Source: Nitrososphaerales archaeon (GTDB lineage: Archaea > Thermoproteota > Nitrososphaeria > Nitrososphaerales > CADDZS01). From it: 9,993 bases of DNA. Positions 1-6,956 of this stretch are shown piece after piece (the first letter of the stretch is position 1; each line of letters begins with the position of its first letter). The stretch covers positions 1 through 9,993 of the forward strand of contig JASHXQ010000048.1 of assembly GCA_030043455.1 (NCBI GenBank). Direction: 5' to 3'. Under the pieces are notes generated by a model that was given only the letters and a program-made list of their open reading frames with translations, had not been told where the DNA came from and made no database searches. Both the position numbers and the translations under genes were made by a program.

Positions 1-356
1 AGGTAACGAGTTGCCATCCTGTTGGCGATCTCGATCCATCTTCCGGTAATTCCGACCGGGCCCTCCACAATCTTTGCTCCGCCTTCGATCACAACTCTGG
101 TAAAGGGAGCCCTGTCCTCGGCGATGTGCATGGCGATGTGGGGGTTGCGTCGCAGGTTCGCGACCCAAGTGGATTTCTCTCGACCGCCAAGATAGAAGAA
201 CGGATGGTCGTATTCGTACCAGACCGTGGACAGATAGGGCGTCCCGTCTTCCTTTAAAGTAGCAATTCTTGCCACCCAGGGTTCTGAAAGAAAGGATCTC
301 ATCTCTGCTTCGGTCAGTCCACGTTCCTGCCCCTTCCAGCTGTCGTCCTTGCTCAT
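1..356 (-). CDS. PPOX-fold flavin/F420-binding protein, partial (3' end off the window)
   Basis: Translating the minus strand from the ATG at 356 gives 118 residues with no stop before the window edge, so the C-terminus is missing. The protein begins MSKDDSWKGQERGLTEAEM. It shows the pyridoxamine 5'-phosphate oxidase-like split-barrel pattern: a strand ending VARIATLKEDGTPYLSTVWY (about 28-47), then FFYLGGREKSTWVANLRRNP (53-72), then HIAMHI (73-78). The GGRxKSTWVANLRRNP segment corresponds to the part of the family that contacts the flavin or F420 phosphate. Members reduce or oxidise small substrates, or bind FMN, F420 or haem; the substrate cannot be told here. No Shine-Dalgarno sequence precedes the ATG, which fits a leaderless mRNA. 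The gene is divergent from the hydrolase at 449. The family call is firm; the cofactor is open. Confidence 0.85.
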   Translation of the reverse strand, partial: MSKDDSWKGQERGLTEAEMRSFLSEPWVARIATLKEDGTPYLSTVWYEYDHPFFYLGGREKSTWVANLRRNPHIAMHIAEDRAPFTRVVIEGGAKIVEGPVGITGRWIEIANRMATRY

Positions 357-448
357 GACAAGAGAGATTCGAATCTTTGATAATCTTAACAACTTTGCTT
401 TCTTGCGGCTCAAGCCTTAAGGACACAAATTCTCCCGAAGGGGTTCTC
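357..448. promoter_or_regulatory. Divergent intergenic promoter region
   Basis: These 92 bp separate the two divergent starts at 356 (minus) and 449 (plus), so both promoters must lie here or inside the genes. For the minus-strand gene, an AT-rich TTAAGATTATC stretch (about 379-389) lies roughly 28 nt before the ATG, the spacing expected for a TATA box with leaderless transcription. For the plus-strand gene, GCCTTAAGG (414-422) lies about 30 nt before the ATG. Both are weak matches judged by eye. Confidence 0.3.
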
Positions 449-1369
449 ATGGAAAAGAGCATCTGGGATTCCCCGGGGCATCCGATCGCAAAAGGCGACG
501 TCGAGGGATTCGTCAATGCCAATGGTTTCGATCTCTTTTACGAAATTTATGGGAAGGATGGAAAGAGAGGAACGGTCCTTTGCCTCCACGGCGGACCCGG
601 AGGTACTCTGGAAGATTTTGCACCCCTGATTGCCCTGGCTAAATCTGGATACAAGGTAGTAATGTACAACCAGATGGGCTCGAACAGATCCCAATTGCCG
701 AAGAACAAGTCGCTCCTGACTGTCGAACACTATGTTGAAGAAGTAGAAGCCCTTCGAATGGCGCTAGATCTGGGCAAGATCAACTTGATCGGACAGAGCT
801 GGGGAGGGATGCTTTCAATGGCTTACGCCCTAAAGTACCAGTCCAACATGAAATGCATGGTCACGAACGGTGGCCCTGCAAGCACTCCTCTCTGCTTGAG
901 TGAAATGACGCGCCGGAAGCTGGAGCTGCCGTTAGACGTACAGGAGACGCTCCAGAAATACGAGGACGAAAGCGATTACGAGAATCCGGAGTACAAGAAG
1001 GCGACCGAAGTCTACTACCGGAATTTTCTGTGCAGGCTGCCGCAGTGGCCCGAAGAGCTGCTCTATGCGATCGGTCACATGAGCAAGCTCGTCTATGAAA
1101 CCATGTGGGGTCCGACGGAATTCGTGTGCATCGGTTCGCTGCGATATTGGGACATCACGAAAGACCTACACGAAATTACCGTGCCCACGCTCGTGACCTG
1201 CGGCAGGTACGATGAGGTTTCCCCGATGGTTTGCAAAAGTGCTCAGGAGCAGCTGAAATTCTCTCGATTGCATATTTTCGAGAATTCCGGTCACGAATCG
1301 ATGTGGGACGAAACGGAGACCTATCTCGCCACGATTAAACCTTTCCTCGACCGGCATAACACGCAGTAG
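449..1369 (+). CDS. Alpha/beta hydrolase, proline iminopeptidase type (peptidase family S33)
   Basis: Predicted cytoplasmic serine aminopeptidase that releases N-terminal residues, classically proline, from short peptides. With the ATG at 449 the protein has 306 residues, normal for the family (about 290-320). It carries the oxyanion motif HGGPGG (47-52), the nucleophile elbow GQSWGG with Ser117, and the expected acid and base of the triad in CGRYD (Asp255) and NSGHE (His282). The YNQMGSNRS segment (73-81) corresponds to the family's Y-D-Q-x-G-x-G-R-S block. Residues about 145-240 form the helical cap that selects substrate. The frame stays open upstream to a TTG at 377, but those 24 extra residues are not family-like and GAAGGGG precedes the ATG, so 449 is preferred. 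This is the type of archaeal tricorn-interacting factor F1. Lying beside a peptide importer, it may degrade imported peptides; that link is inferred. Confidence 0.88.
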   Translation: MEKSIWDSPGHPIAKGDVEGFVNANGFDLFYEIYGKDGKRGTVLCLHGGPGGTLEDFAPLIALAKSGYKVVMYNQMGSNRSQLPKNKSLLTVEHYVEEVEALRMALDLGKINLIGQSWGGMLSMAYALKYQSNMKCMVTNGGPASTPLCLSEMTRRKLELPLDVQETLQKYEDESDYENPEYKKATEVYYRNFLCRLPQWPEELLYAIGHMSKLVYETMWGPTEFVCIGSLRYWDITKDLHEITVPTLVTCGRYDEVSPMVCKSAQEQLKFSRLHIFENSGHESMWDETETYLATIKPFLDRHNTQ

Positions 1370-1436
1370 CTTCTGCCCTAATCTTGCGATGGAAATTGAA
1401 GGATCGGGCTGCATATATTATCTCGTAAAATTTCGG

Positions 1437-1452
1437 TAAAGTGTATTAATTT
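1437..1452 (+). promoter_or_regulatory. Putative TATA/BRE element of the amidohydrolase gene
   Basis: TAAAGTGTATTAATTT combines an A-rich BRE-like element (TAAAG) with a TATA-like core (TATTAAT). Its centre lies about 37 nt before the ATG at 1483, predicting a start site near 1472 and a leader of about 10 nt. A second AT-rich stretch, GCATATATTATC (1411-1422), lies further upstream and could serve instead. The 113-bp gap after the hydrolase gene favours a separate promoter over read-through only. Confidence 0.35.
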
Positions 1453-1482
1453 CAGACGACCCAAAGTACGTAGGATTCAATC

Positions 1483-2367
1483 ATGATTATAGACGCCCAG
1501 CATCATTACTACGTTGAAGGTTTTCCGATAGCTGACACGAAGGAACGGCTGCGGTGGATGGATGAGTACGGAATTTCGATGGCGATCCCCACAAATCCGA
1601 TGCGGGCGAGCGCGGAGAGTCTTTCCAAAGCGCAGAGTTACAACGATCAGCTAGCGACGATGGCCAATGGCTACCCGGAGCGTTTCGTTTTCTGTCCGAC
1701 GATTCCCATCTATGACGAGAAGGCGGCATTCGCAGAGTTAGAACGCGCCCAGAGCAAAGCGCAGGTCCGCGCGGTCTTTGTTCAGCCCTTGAGCTGGAGA
1801 ATGACCAATCCGGGCCTTGTCCGGTTTTACGAGCACGTTGCAGACTCCCAGATCCTCGTGGTCATGCATCCGGTGTACATGGATCTTCCGGTGGAGCAAG
1901 TCTATGGTAGTCACGCGCTAGGGGCAGCGATCGGTTTTCCGTTCAATACAACCGTTGCAATCACCTCGCTCATTTTTTCCGGAATTTTCGATGGGTGTCC
2001 GGAATTGAAGATTGTCTTACCTCATCTTGGAGGTGCCCTGCCCTTCCTCATAGGCAGGCTGGATGCGGTTTATGTATCGGAAGTTCAGAAGCTCCCTGAG
2101 CCGCCTTCGGAGTACCTGAAGAAACAGTTCTATTTCGATACCGTAGTGTATGAAAGAGAACCAATTGAAATGACTTTGAAACTGGTCGGACCGGAGAGGC
2201 TTGTTTTTGGTACCGACTATAGCTGTCCCGGAAAAGGGTTCGTCCGACCGGCAGAGTTTCTGAGTTTCATCCGGTCTCTCGATCTGAGCGAAGAGGCAAA
2301 ACAGCAAATCCTCGGGGGCAACCTTGCAAAGCTCCTCGGCCTCGAGGTACTGGTTCATTCGCAGTAG
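1483..2367 (+). CDS. Amidohydrolase family 2 protein (ACMSD-like metal-dependent hydrolase or decarboxylase)
   Basis: A 294-residue TIM-barrel metalloenzyme of the amidohydrolase_2 (PF04909) type, which includes ACMSD, gamma-resorcylate decarboxylase and lactone hydrolases. The N-terminal strand reads MIIDAQHHYY; the family metal motif H-x-H is represented by Gln6 and His8. Other expected metal or catalytic residues are present: His129 in VVMHP, His181 in the diagnostic block PHLGGALPFLIGRLD (180-194), and Asp245 in VFGTDYSCP. The C-terminal NLAKLLGL (280-287) matches the family's closing N-A-x-x-L-L helix. Length is typical. It acts on a small carboxylated or lactone substrate that cannot be identified here, and no pathway partner is adjacent. 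It follows the hydrolase by 113 bp and ends 3 bp before the stop codon of the opposing operon. The Gln in place of the first metal His is also seen in some uncharacterised relatives as I recall, and might alter metal binding. Confidence 0.85.
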   Translation: MIIDAQHHYYVEGFPIADTKERLRWMDEYGISMAIPTNPMRASAESLSKAQSYNDQLATMANGYPERFVFCPTIPIYDEKAAFAELERAQSKAQVRAVFVQPLSWRMTNPGLVRFYEHVADSQILVVMHPVYMDLPVEQVYGSHALGAAIGFPFNTTVAITSLIFSGIFDGCPELKIVLPHLGGALPFLIGRLDAVYVSEVQKLPEPPSEYLKKQFYFDTVVYEREPIEMTLKLVGPERLVFGTDYSCPGKGFVRPAEFLSFIRSLDLSEEAKQQILGGNLAKLLGLEVLVHSQ

Positions 2368-2370
2368 CTT

Positions 2371-2835
2371 TCACGCCCCAAACATTGGATTCATAGCCGA
2401 ACTTATTCGCTGATAGATCTCCTGAGGATTCTTCACGTCTCTCAGGGTTTCAGCGGTCGTGCCTGTCAGAGAAATGTAGCTCCCCTTTCTCCGGGCGGTG
2501 AGCTGGAGATAGATGCTGCCACAATGGAATCTTTTTGCCAAGACTCCCTGAGAGATTGCAAGCCCCTCGATCTCCGAGTAGGCGATATTTTTCTCCGCCC
2601 GTAACAGCGCGTAGATTGTAACCCCGCCAGAACTGATTACGTAGCGAGCCGACCATTTGGCTCCCATGTAGCACGCCACCAGTGCAATCGAGATTGCCAG
2701 AAAGATGAAATAATTCCCTAGATTGTCGGGGTTTACTTCCAGAAATAACGAAAAAATAGCGATCGCAATCAGCCCCTTGAAGAAGCTCTTCGTGACCGCC
2801 GGGTGCAGTACGAGATCGTCCGATCCAGCGCTCAT
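2371..2835 (-). CDS. Two-helix membrane protein with a bacterial-type PH domain (DUF304/bPH2-like)
   Basis: A 154-residue protein with a short polar N-terminus, two hydrophobic segments (about 18-33 and 42-58), and a soluble domain from about residue 63. That domain reads RYVISSGGVTIYALL, then a Y-S-E-I-E-G-L-A-I-S-Q-G turn and strands ending GSIYLQLTA, then a closing helix YQRISSAM. This matches the bacterial PH-domain family found in YdbS/YdbT-like membrane proteins: a strand with R-Y-V-I, an 'x-x-I-x-x-I' strand, a G-S-I-Y-L strand and a terminal helix. Molecular function in this family is poorly known. The start overlaps the stop of the dppF gene (ATGA), so translation is probably coupled and the gene is the last of the transporter operon. 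It could be an accessory or assembly factor for the transporter, or a hitchhiking envelope protein. The domain call is fairly safe; the role is unknown. Confidence 0.8.
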   Translation of the reverse strand: MSAGSDDLVLHPAVTKSFFKGLIAIAIFSLFLEVNPDNLGNYFIFLAISIALVACYMGAKWSARYVISSGGVTIYALLRAEKNIAYSEIEGLAISQGVLAKRFHCGSIYLQLTARRKGSYISLTGTTAETLRDVKNPQEIYQRISSAMNPMFGA

Positions 2836-3809
2836 TTCTTGCCGTTCCCGAAGAGCCAGCAGGCGACCTGCGCGCTCCCCACCGTTAGGAGTTCCGGCTC
2901 TGTCGTCTTGCAGATCTCCATGACATACGGACAGCGCGGATGAAAACGGCAGCCGGAAGGCGGAAAGAGCAGGCTGGGGGTCTCACCCTCTGGGCCTTCG
3001 ATCTCTTTGGAACCGAGGGCGGGCACGGATTTCAGTAGTGCCTGAGTGTAGGGGTGCTGCGGGTGATCGATCGTGTCCTCTGCCGGACCGAGCTCCACGA
3101 TCCTACCCGCGTACATGACTGCGATGCGATCGGAGATGAACTTAGCCACTGCGATATTGTGGGTGATAATGAGGTAGGTGTACTTGTGTTTGTCGTAGAG
3201 ATCCGCGAGCAGATTGAGGACTTGAGCCTGAATCGAGGCATCTAGGGCAGAAGTGGGTTCGTCAAGCACCACGAATTTCGGGTTGGAGATGATCGCCCTG
3301 GCTATGGCAACGCGTTGCCTCTGGCCGCCCGATAGATCTTTAGGGCGCCGGTTGGAAAATTCTGCCGGATCCAGACCCACAAAGGGAAGGGTAGTTTCAA
3401 ACATGGTGGTCTTTTCTCGGCCGGAGAGCTTGAAACTCGCAAGGGGCTCCACGACTATGTCGCGCAGGGACATCCGGGGGTCGAGGCTCTCCAGCGGATT
3501 TTGAAATACCATCTGGATCTGTTGCCGGATTTTTTTGATGCTCTTCTTGTCCAGCTTCTCCTCCATGAACGTTATCTCACCGTCGGTGGGAAGTTCCAGG
3601 GTGGAAAACAACCTTCCTAGCGTCGTCTTGCCCGCACCGCTTTCTCCCACGAGACTGAGGATTTCGTGGGAGCTTACGTTCAAAGATATGCGGTCTACTG
3701 CTTTCACCCAGAGAATTTCCTTTCTCAGCATTGCCTCGATGACCCCGTGCTTCGAAGCCGGGAAATATTTCGAGACCTGCGTTGCTTCGATCAGATAATC
3801 ACCCACCAT
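2832..3809 (-). CDS. dppF: Peptide ABC transporter ATP-binding protein, DppF/OppF type
   Basis: A 325-residue cytoplasmic ATPase that pairs with the other ATPase of this operon to power peptide import. It has a complete set of nucleotide-binding motifs: Walker A GESGAGKT (55-62), Q-loop Gln103 in QMVFQNP, signature LSGGQ (159-163), Walker B FVVLDE (179-184) followed by the D-loop SALD, and switch His217. The region before Walker A has the extra stretch typical of OppF (about 20-38). The C-terminal oligopeptide-transporter extension has HPQHPYTQALLKSVP (249-263) and four cysteines, C287, C293, C300 and C317, in the C-R-x-H-P-R-C-P pattern; homologous Dpp ATPases are reported to bind a [4Fe-4S] cluster there. 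The ATG at 3809 follows a strong Shine-Dalgarno sequence. It lies 11 nt after the dppD gene and overlaps the PH-domain gene by 4 nt. Confidence 0.95.
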   Translation of the reverse strand: MVGDYLIEATQVSKYFPASKHGVIEAMLRKEILWVKAVDRISLNVSSHEILSLVGESGAGKTTLGRLFSTLELPTDGEITFMEEKLDKKSIKKIRQQIQMVFQNPLESLDPRMSLRDIVVEPLASFKLSGREKTTMFETTLPFVGLDPAEFSNRRPKDLSGGQRQRVAIARAIISNPKFVVLDEPTSALDASIQAQVLNLLADLYDKHKYTYLIITHNIAVAKFISDRIAVMYAGRIVELGPAEDTIDHPQHPYTQALLKSVPALGSKEIEGPEGETPSLLFPPSGCRFHPRCPYVMEICKTTEPELLTVGSAQVACWLFGNGKK

Positions 3810-3815
3810 GTCAGA

Positions 3816-3822
3816 TCCTCCT
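3816..3822 (-). promoter_or_regulatory. Strong Shine-Dalgarno site of dppF
   Basis: AGGAGGA on the minus strand ends 6 nt before the ATG at 3809 and overlaps the TAG stop of dppD (TAGGAGGA). It is the only near-consensus ribosome-binding site I see in the operon. It suggests that the second ATPase can be translated by independent initiation, and it fixes its start. Confidence 0.75.
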
Positions 3823-4843
3823 ATTTAGTCTGAATTTTCGGAATCTCTTCTTCGGGCTTTTTCTCAGGTTCGTTGGAGTAAAGCCAGCAGGCCACACTGC
3901 TGTTTTTCACCTGGGCAAATCCGGGTTCTGATCGCCGGCAGATCTCCATCACGTAGGGGCAGCGTGGGTGATACCTGCACCCGGGAGGGGGAACCATCAG
4001 GCTTGCAGGAGTGCCTTGGATTGATTGCAGCCTGCCCTTCCTCTTCGTGCCGCTGGGGAGACTTGCAATGAGCCCCTTGGTATAGGGGTGGGAGGGCGAT
4101 AGGATCACTTCGTCTGAAGGTCCGATCTCGACGAGCTTACCGGCGTACATCACCCCTATTCGGTCAGCTACAGTGTACGCCACACCAATGTCATGGGTGA
4201 TGAAGACGAGAGACATGTTGTACTCTCGCTTGAGCTCGTTCAACAGTTTTAGAATCTGCGCTTGGAGAGTGACGTCTATAGCCGAGGTAGGCTCATCGGC
4301 GATTAGCAATTTGGGCTGCATCAAGAGCCCCATAGCGATGATTACCCGTTGAATCTGGCCACCCGAAAGCTGGTACGGAAACCTCTCGATAATGGAATGT
4401 GGATCGGGGATTCGCACGTCTTTCAGAGCCTCAATCAGCTTCGCAGTCGCATCCTCATAGCTTCTTCCTTCCCCCTCGTACTTTACGCGGAGGGCCTCGA
4501 GAATCTGGCTCCCGATTTTCTTGACCGGGTTTAGGCTGTTCAGGGGATCCTGAAAGATCATGAAGACGATCCGACCGCGGATTTTTTTCATCTGCGATAG
4601 GGAGAGCGGGACTACATTGATCCCATCGAGTACGATCTTGCCGGACGTGTACTCGGCATTGAGGGGCAGCAGTTTCACTACCGAAAGACCCAAGGTCGAT
4701 TTTCCCGAACCACTCTCTCCGACGAGCGCCACACTCTCTCCCTTGCCCACGGAGAGATTGATCCCCTCCAGAGCCCGCACGGGGCCGAGCAATGTCCTGT
4801 AAGTCGTAACCAGATTGGAAACTTCTAGGACCGGTTCAGACAT
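3821..4843 (-). CDS. dppD: Peptide ABC transporter ATP-binding protein, DppD/OppD type
   Basis: A 340-residue ATPase, the partner of DppF in the importer motor. It shows Walker A GESGSGKS (42-49), Q-loop Gln98 in IFQDP, signature LSGGQ (159-163) in LSGGQIQRVIIAMGLL, Walker B LLIADE (179-184) followed by PTSAID, and switch His217 in ITHD. The stretch IAMGLLMQPKLLIADEPTSA is characteristic of OppD/DppD. The C-terminal extension holds SHPYTKGLIASLP (251-263) and cysteines C289, C295, C302 and C319 in the same pattern as its paralogue, followed by a charged tail (EPEKKPEEEIPK). The frame is open upstream to 4951, but that part lies inside dppC and is not ATPase-like. The ATG at 4843 overlaps the dppC stop by one base (TGATG) and begins the usual MSEPVLEVSNL, so it is preferred; this points to translational coupling. 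Confidence 0.95.
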   Translation of the reverse strand: MSEPVLEVSNLVTTYRTLLGPVRALEGINLSVGKGESVALVGESGSGKSTLGLSVVKLLPLNAEYTSGKIVLDGINVVPLSLSQMKKIRGRIVFMIFQDPLNSLNPVKKIGSQILEALRVKYEGEGRSYEDATAKLIEALKDVRIPDPHSIIERFPYQLSGGQIQRVIIAMGLLMQPKLLIADEPTSAIDVTLQAQILKLLNELKREYNMSLVFITHDIGVAYTVADRIGVMYAGKLVEIGPSDEVILSPSHPYTKGLIASLPSGTKRKGRLQSIQGTPASLMVPPPGCRYHPRCPYVMEICRRSEPGFAQVKNSSVACWLYSNEPEKKPEEEIPKIQTK

Positions 4844-5901
4844 CAGTAGTTGGTCCGCCCACTGATCAGATCCTGAACCCGATCGCCCACCAGAGTAAAA
4901 GAAATTACAATAATCAGAATCACGACTCCCGGAAAGAAGCTCCACCACCATACCTGGGGCAGATAGGATAGGCCTTCAAACGCCATCGCCCCCCACTCGG
5001 GAAGAGGCGGCTGGACTCCTATTCCCAAAAAAGCTAGAGCAGAGTAAGTTAAGATAACGTTGCCGATGTCTAGGGTGGCGTAGGCGATGATAGGGTCTAT
5101 GGAATTGGGAATGATGTGCTTCAGGAGGATCCGTCCTGAACCCACTCCAGAGAGCTTTGCCTCGTCCACAAACCCGCGATTTTTGAGGGCAAGGGCCTGT
5201 GCCCTAAAGAAACGCGCGTACGTAGGCCACCATACGATCGTCAGCGCCACAAGAACGGAGGAAAAACCGGAACCCACTAGGAACCCGATCGCAATGGCGA
5301 GCACCAGAGCGGGTAGTGCGAGAAACGCGTCCGTAAGACGCATAAACACTTGCTCAATCCATCCCCCAAAATAGGCAGAACCCGTCCCAACAAACATGCC
5401 AATGATGATTCCAGAGGCAACCACCAGAAGGGCCGCGGCTGCGTCTCGCGGCGCGGCGTAAAGGATTCTGATGAAGATGCTTCCACCGTTGAAGTCATAG
5501 CCGAAGATGGAACCAAGTGAGTGCAAACTCGGCGGATCAAGCTGCCGTGAAAAAACCGAGACAAGCGGGTTTTGTCCGAGGAGCAGGTACGAGAGATGGG
5601 ACCGCACATTGTAAGCATCAATGAATTCGAAGATCCCTTCCACAAGGGACCAGAGGAGAAAGAGTACAATGACCACCAGACCGGCAAAAGCTGCTTTGTC
5701 CTTCCAGATGAACTTCACATAGAATCTGACCCGTGAAAGCACCGCTCGCTTCCGGCTGGCCTTGGGCTTGGGAGCGGCTGTCTCGACGGGAGGCGCCATA
5801 ATTTGAGCTCTCTTGAACAACCCCCGGAAACTATCAGTGAACGGCCGGGGCTTTCCGAGTCCCTTTCCTGCGGAATCATCACTGTTGTTTTCCGAGGTCA
5901 A
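4843..5901 (-). CDS. dppC: Peptide ABC transporter permease, DppC/OppC type
   Basis: Inner permease subunit of the importer, 352 residues from a TTG start. A long charged N-terminal tail (1-69) precedes the first membrane helix (about 71-90). Residues 127-151 carry the family block H-S-L-G-x-x-x-G-x-D-x-x-G-G-S-I-F-x-R-I-L-Y-A-A, a variant of the usual HxLGTDxxGRD signature. Further helices follow at about 155-178, 192-225, 270-295 and 318-340. The ATPase-contacting EAA loop is about 236-266 (ALALKNRGFVDEAKLSGVGS). The protein ends with the typical GDRVQDLISGR. The TTG at 5901 lies 8 nt after the dppB stop with GGAG upstream, which supports it. An ATG at 5799 (residue 35) is the alternative and would give 318 residues, closer to the usual 280-310. 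A tail of this length is unusual either way. Confidence 0.93.
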   Translation of the reverse strand: MTSENNSDDSAGKGLGKPRPFTDSFRGLFKRAQIMAPPVETAAPKPKASRKRAVLSRVRFYVKFIWKDKAAFAGLVVIVLFLLWSLVEGIFEFIDAYNVRSHLSYLLLGQNPLVSVFSRQLDPPSLHSLGSIFGYDFNGGSIFIRILYAAPRDAAAALLVVASGIIIGMFVGTGSAYFGGWIEQVFMRLTDAFLALPALVLAIAIGFLVGSGFSSVLVALTIVWWPTYARFFRAQALALKNRGFVDEAKLSGVGSGRILLKHIIPNSIDPIIAYATLDIGNVILTYSALAFLGIGVQPPLPEWGAMAFEGLSYLPQVWWWSFFPGVVILIIVISFTLVGDRVQDLISGRTNY

Positions 5902-5909
5902 AAATCGAA

Positions 5910-6941
5910 TTACTCCAATCTAATTCTGGGATCAGCGAGGCCGTAAAGCACGTCTGCAATAAAGTTCGCCAGAATGACTGTTAATCCCACGATCACAGTC
6001 ACTCCGAGGATTGCCACGTAATCCAGATTGCTGATAGAAGTGACGGTGAACCAGCCCATACCGTGATAGTCAAAAATGCTTTCGATAATCACGGCCCCCG
6101 CGGTGGATGTTCCGAAAAAAAGAGCTGCAAGAGTGATGATGGGGATGACTGCATTGCGAAATGCGGTACTGTATACGACTTGTCTCTTTCCCAAACCTTT
6201 CATGTACGCGAGTTTCACATAGTCCTTGTCGAGCGCCTCGATCATGCTGGACCGCATGAGGCGTGTCACCACCCCAAAACTGGTCACAGCGATCGCAATC
6301 GCCGGTAGAATCAGGTGCTGGATAAGACTCCAAAAGTAGGTAAGATCCCCTGCGATGAGCGAATCAATCAGAGGGAATCCGGTGACGATGTGCGGAGCGG
6401 AAAGCGTAGGATCAACGAGGTTCTGCGCAGGAAGCAGTTTGAGGTCATACGCGATAATCAGCTGGATGAGGAAGGCGACGAGAAAGGGGGGACTGGACCA
6501 GGTGAGCAAATACAGGCCTCTGATTCCATTGTCCGAGACGCCACCCTTGTTGCCGGCGGCAATAGCGCCACTGAACACACCAATGATGATCGCGGCAACG
6601 AGACCCGAGATGACCAGCTCTAAAGTGATCGGGAGATATTCTAGAAGCAGATGGAGCTCCGGCACCTTGAACATCGTGTCCAGACCAAAGTTGCCGTTGA
6701 AGATGTTCCAGACATAGTCTGCAAACTGCACTGGGATGGGAGCTGCGAGGTTGTACTGTTTGATGATGATCTGAAGCTGCGCCGGAGGAACGTGCGGACT
6801 AGCAGCATAGATCCGCGCCAGATCTGTGGGGGTGGGAGCCAGAACGTGAATTAGGGCAAAGACGAGGAGGATTAAAAAAAGAAGAGCGATAACAGAGTTT
6901 ATCGCTCTACGGACGACGAATACGAGAAAGTTCTGGGCCAA
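5910..6941 (-). CDS. dppB: Peptide ABC transporter permease, DppB/OppB type
   Basis: First permease subunit, 343 residues, normal length. The N-terminus FVVRRAINSVIALLFLILLV is the family's first helix after an Arg-Arg pair. An extracellular stretch (about 35-100) contains the LGLD-like NGNFGLDT (82-89). Helices follow at about 103-128, 143-166, 206-226, 262-288 and 308-334. The EAA loop includes LMRSSMIEALDKDYVKLAYM (228-247), then KGLGKRQVV and AFRNAVIPII. The C-terminal YGLADPRIRLE matches the DppB ending Y-x-x-x-D-P-R-I-R. The start is TTG at 6941: there is no in-frame ATG before residue 90, which lies well past the first helix, so a non-ATG start is certain. No clear Shine-Dalgarno sequence precedes it. 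The gene follows the binding-protein stop by 15 nt in the same frame, so reinitiation by the terminating ribosome is possible. Confidence 0.95.
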   Translation of the reverse strand: MAQNFLVFVVRRAINSVIALLFLILLVFALIHVLAPTPTDLARIYAASPHVPPAQLQIIIKQYNLAAPIPVQFADYVWNIFNGNFGLDTMFKVPELHLLLEYLPITLELVISGLVAAIIIGVFSGAIAAGNKGGVSDNGIRGLYLLTWSSPPFLVAFLIQLIIAYDLKLLPAQNLVDPTLSAPHIVTGFPLIDSLIAGDLTYFWSLIQHLILPAIAIAVTSFGVVTRLMRSSMIEALDKDYVKLAYMKGLGKRQVVYSTAFRNAVIPIITLAALFFGTSTAGAVIIESIFDYHGMGWFTVTSISNLDYVAILGVTVIVGLTVILANFIADVLYGLADPRIRLE

Positions 6942-6956
6942 CCATTGACCGTCGCT

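Noticed and set aside
377..448. A 24-residue N-terminal extension of the hydrolase from a TTG, beginning MIILTTLLSCGSS and resembling a lipoprotein signal
   Set aside because: It needs a TTG start, overlaps the divergent promoter region, lacks a positive N-terminus and is not typical of these cytoplasmic peptidases. The ATG at 449 gives the normal length.
3530..3536. A run of seven T on the plus strand, a possible archaeal terminator
   Set aside because: It lies inside dppF on the non-coding strand and corresponds to Lys codons of the ATPase; no plus-strand gene ends nearby.
2911..3981. Near-identical DNA segments in the 3' parts of the two ATPase genes (about 2911-2953 and 3940-3981), a possible direct repeat
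   Set aside because: They encode the conserved Cys motif in two paralogous ATPases and differ mainly at codon third positions, so this is paralogy and not a separate repeat.
4844..4951. A 36-residue N-terminal extension of the DppD ATPase
   Set aside because: It lies wholly inside the end of dppC and is not ATPase-like. The ATG at 4843 overlaps the dppC stop and begins the conserved N-terminus.
5277..5687. A 136-residue minus-strand frame inside dppC
   Set aside because: It is a frame-shifted shadow of a clear permease with all family motifs, and has Ser/Arg/Trp-rich composition without a domain.
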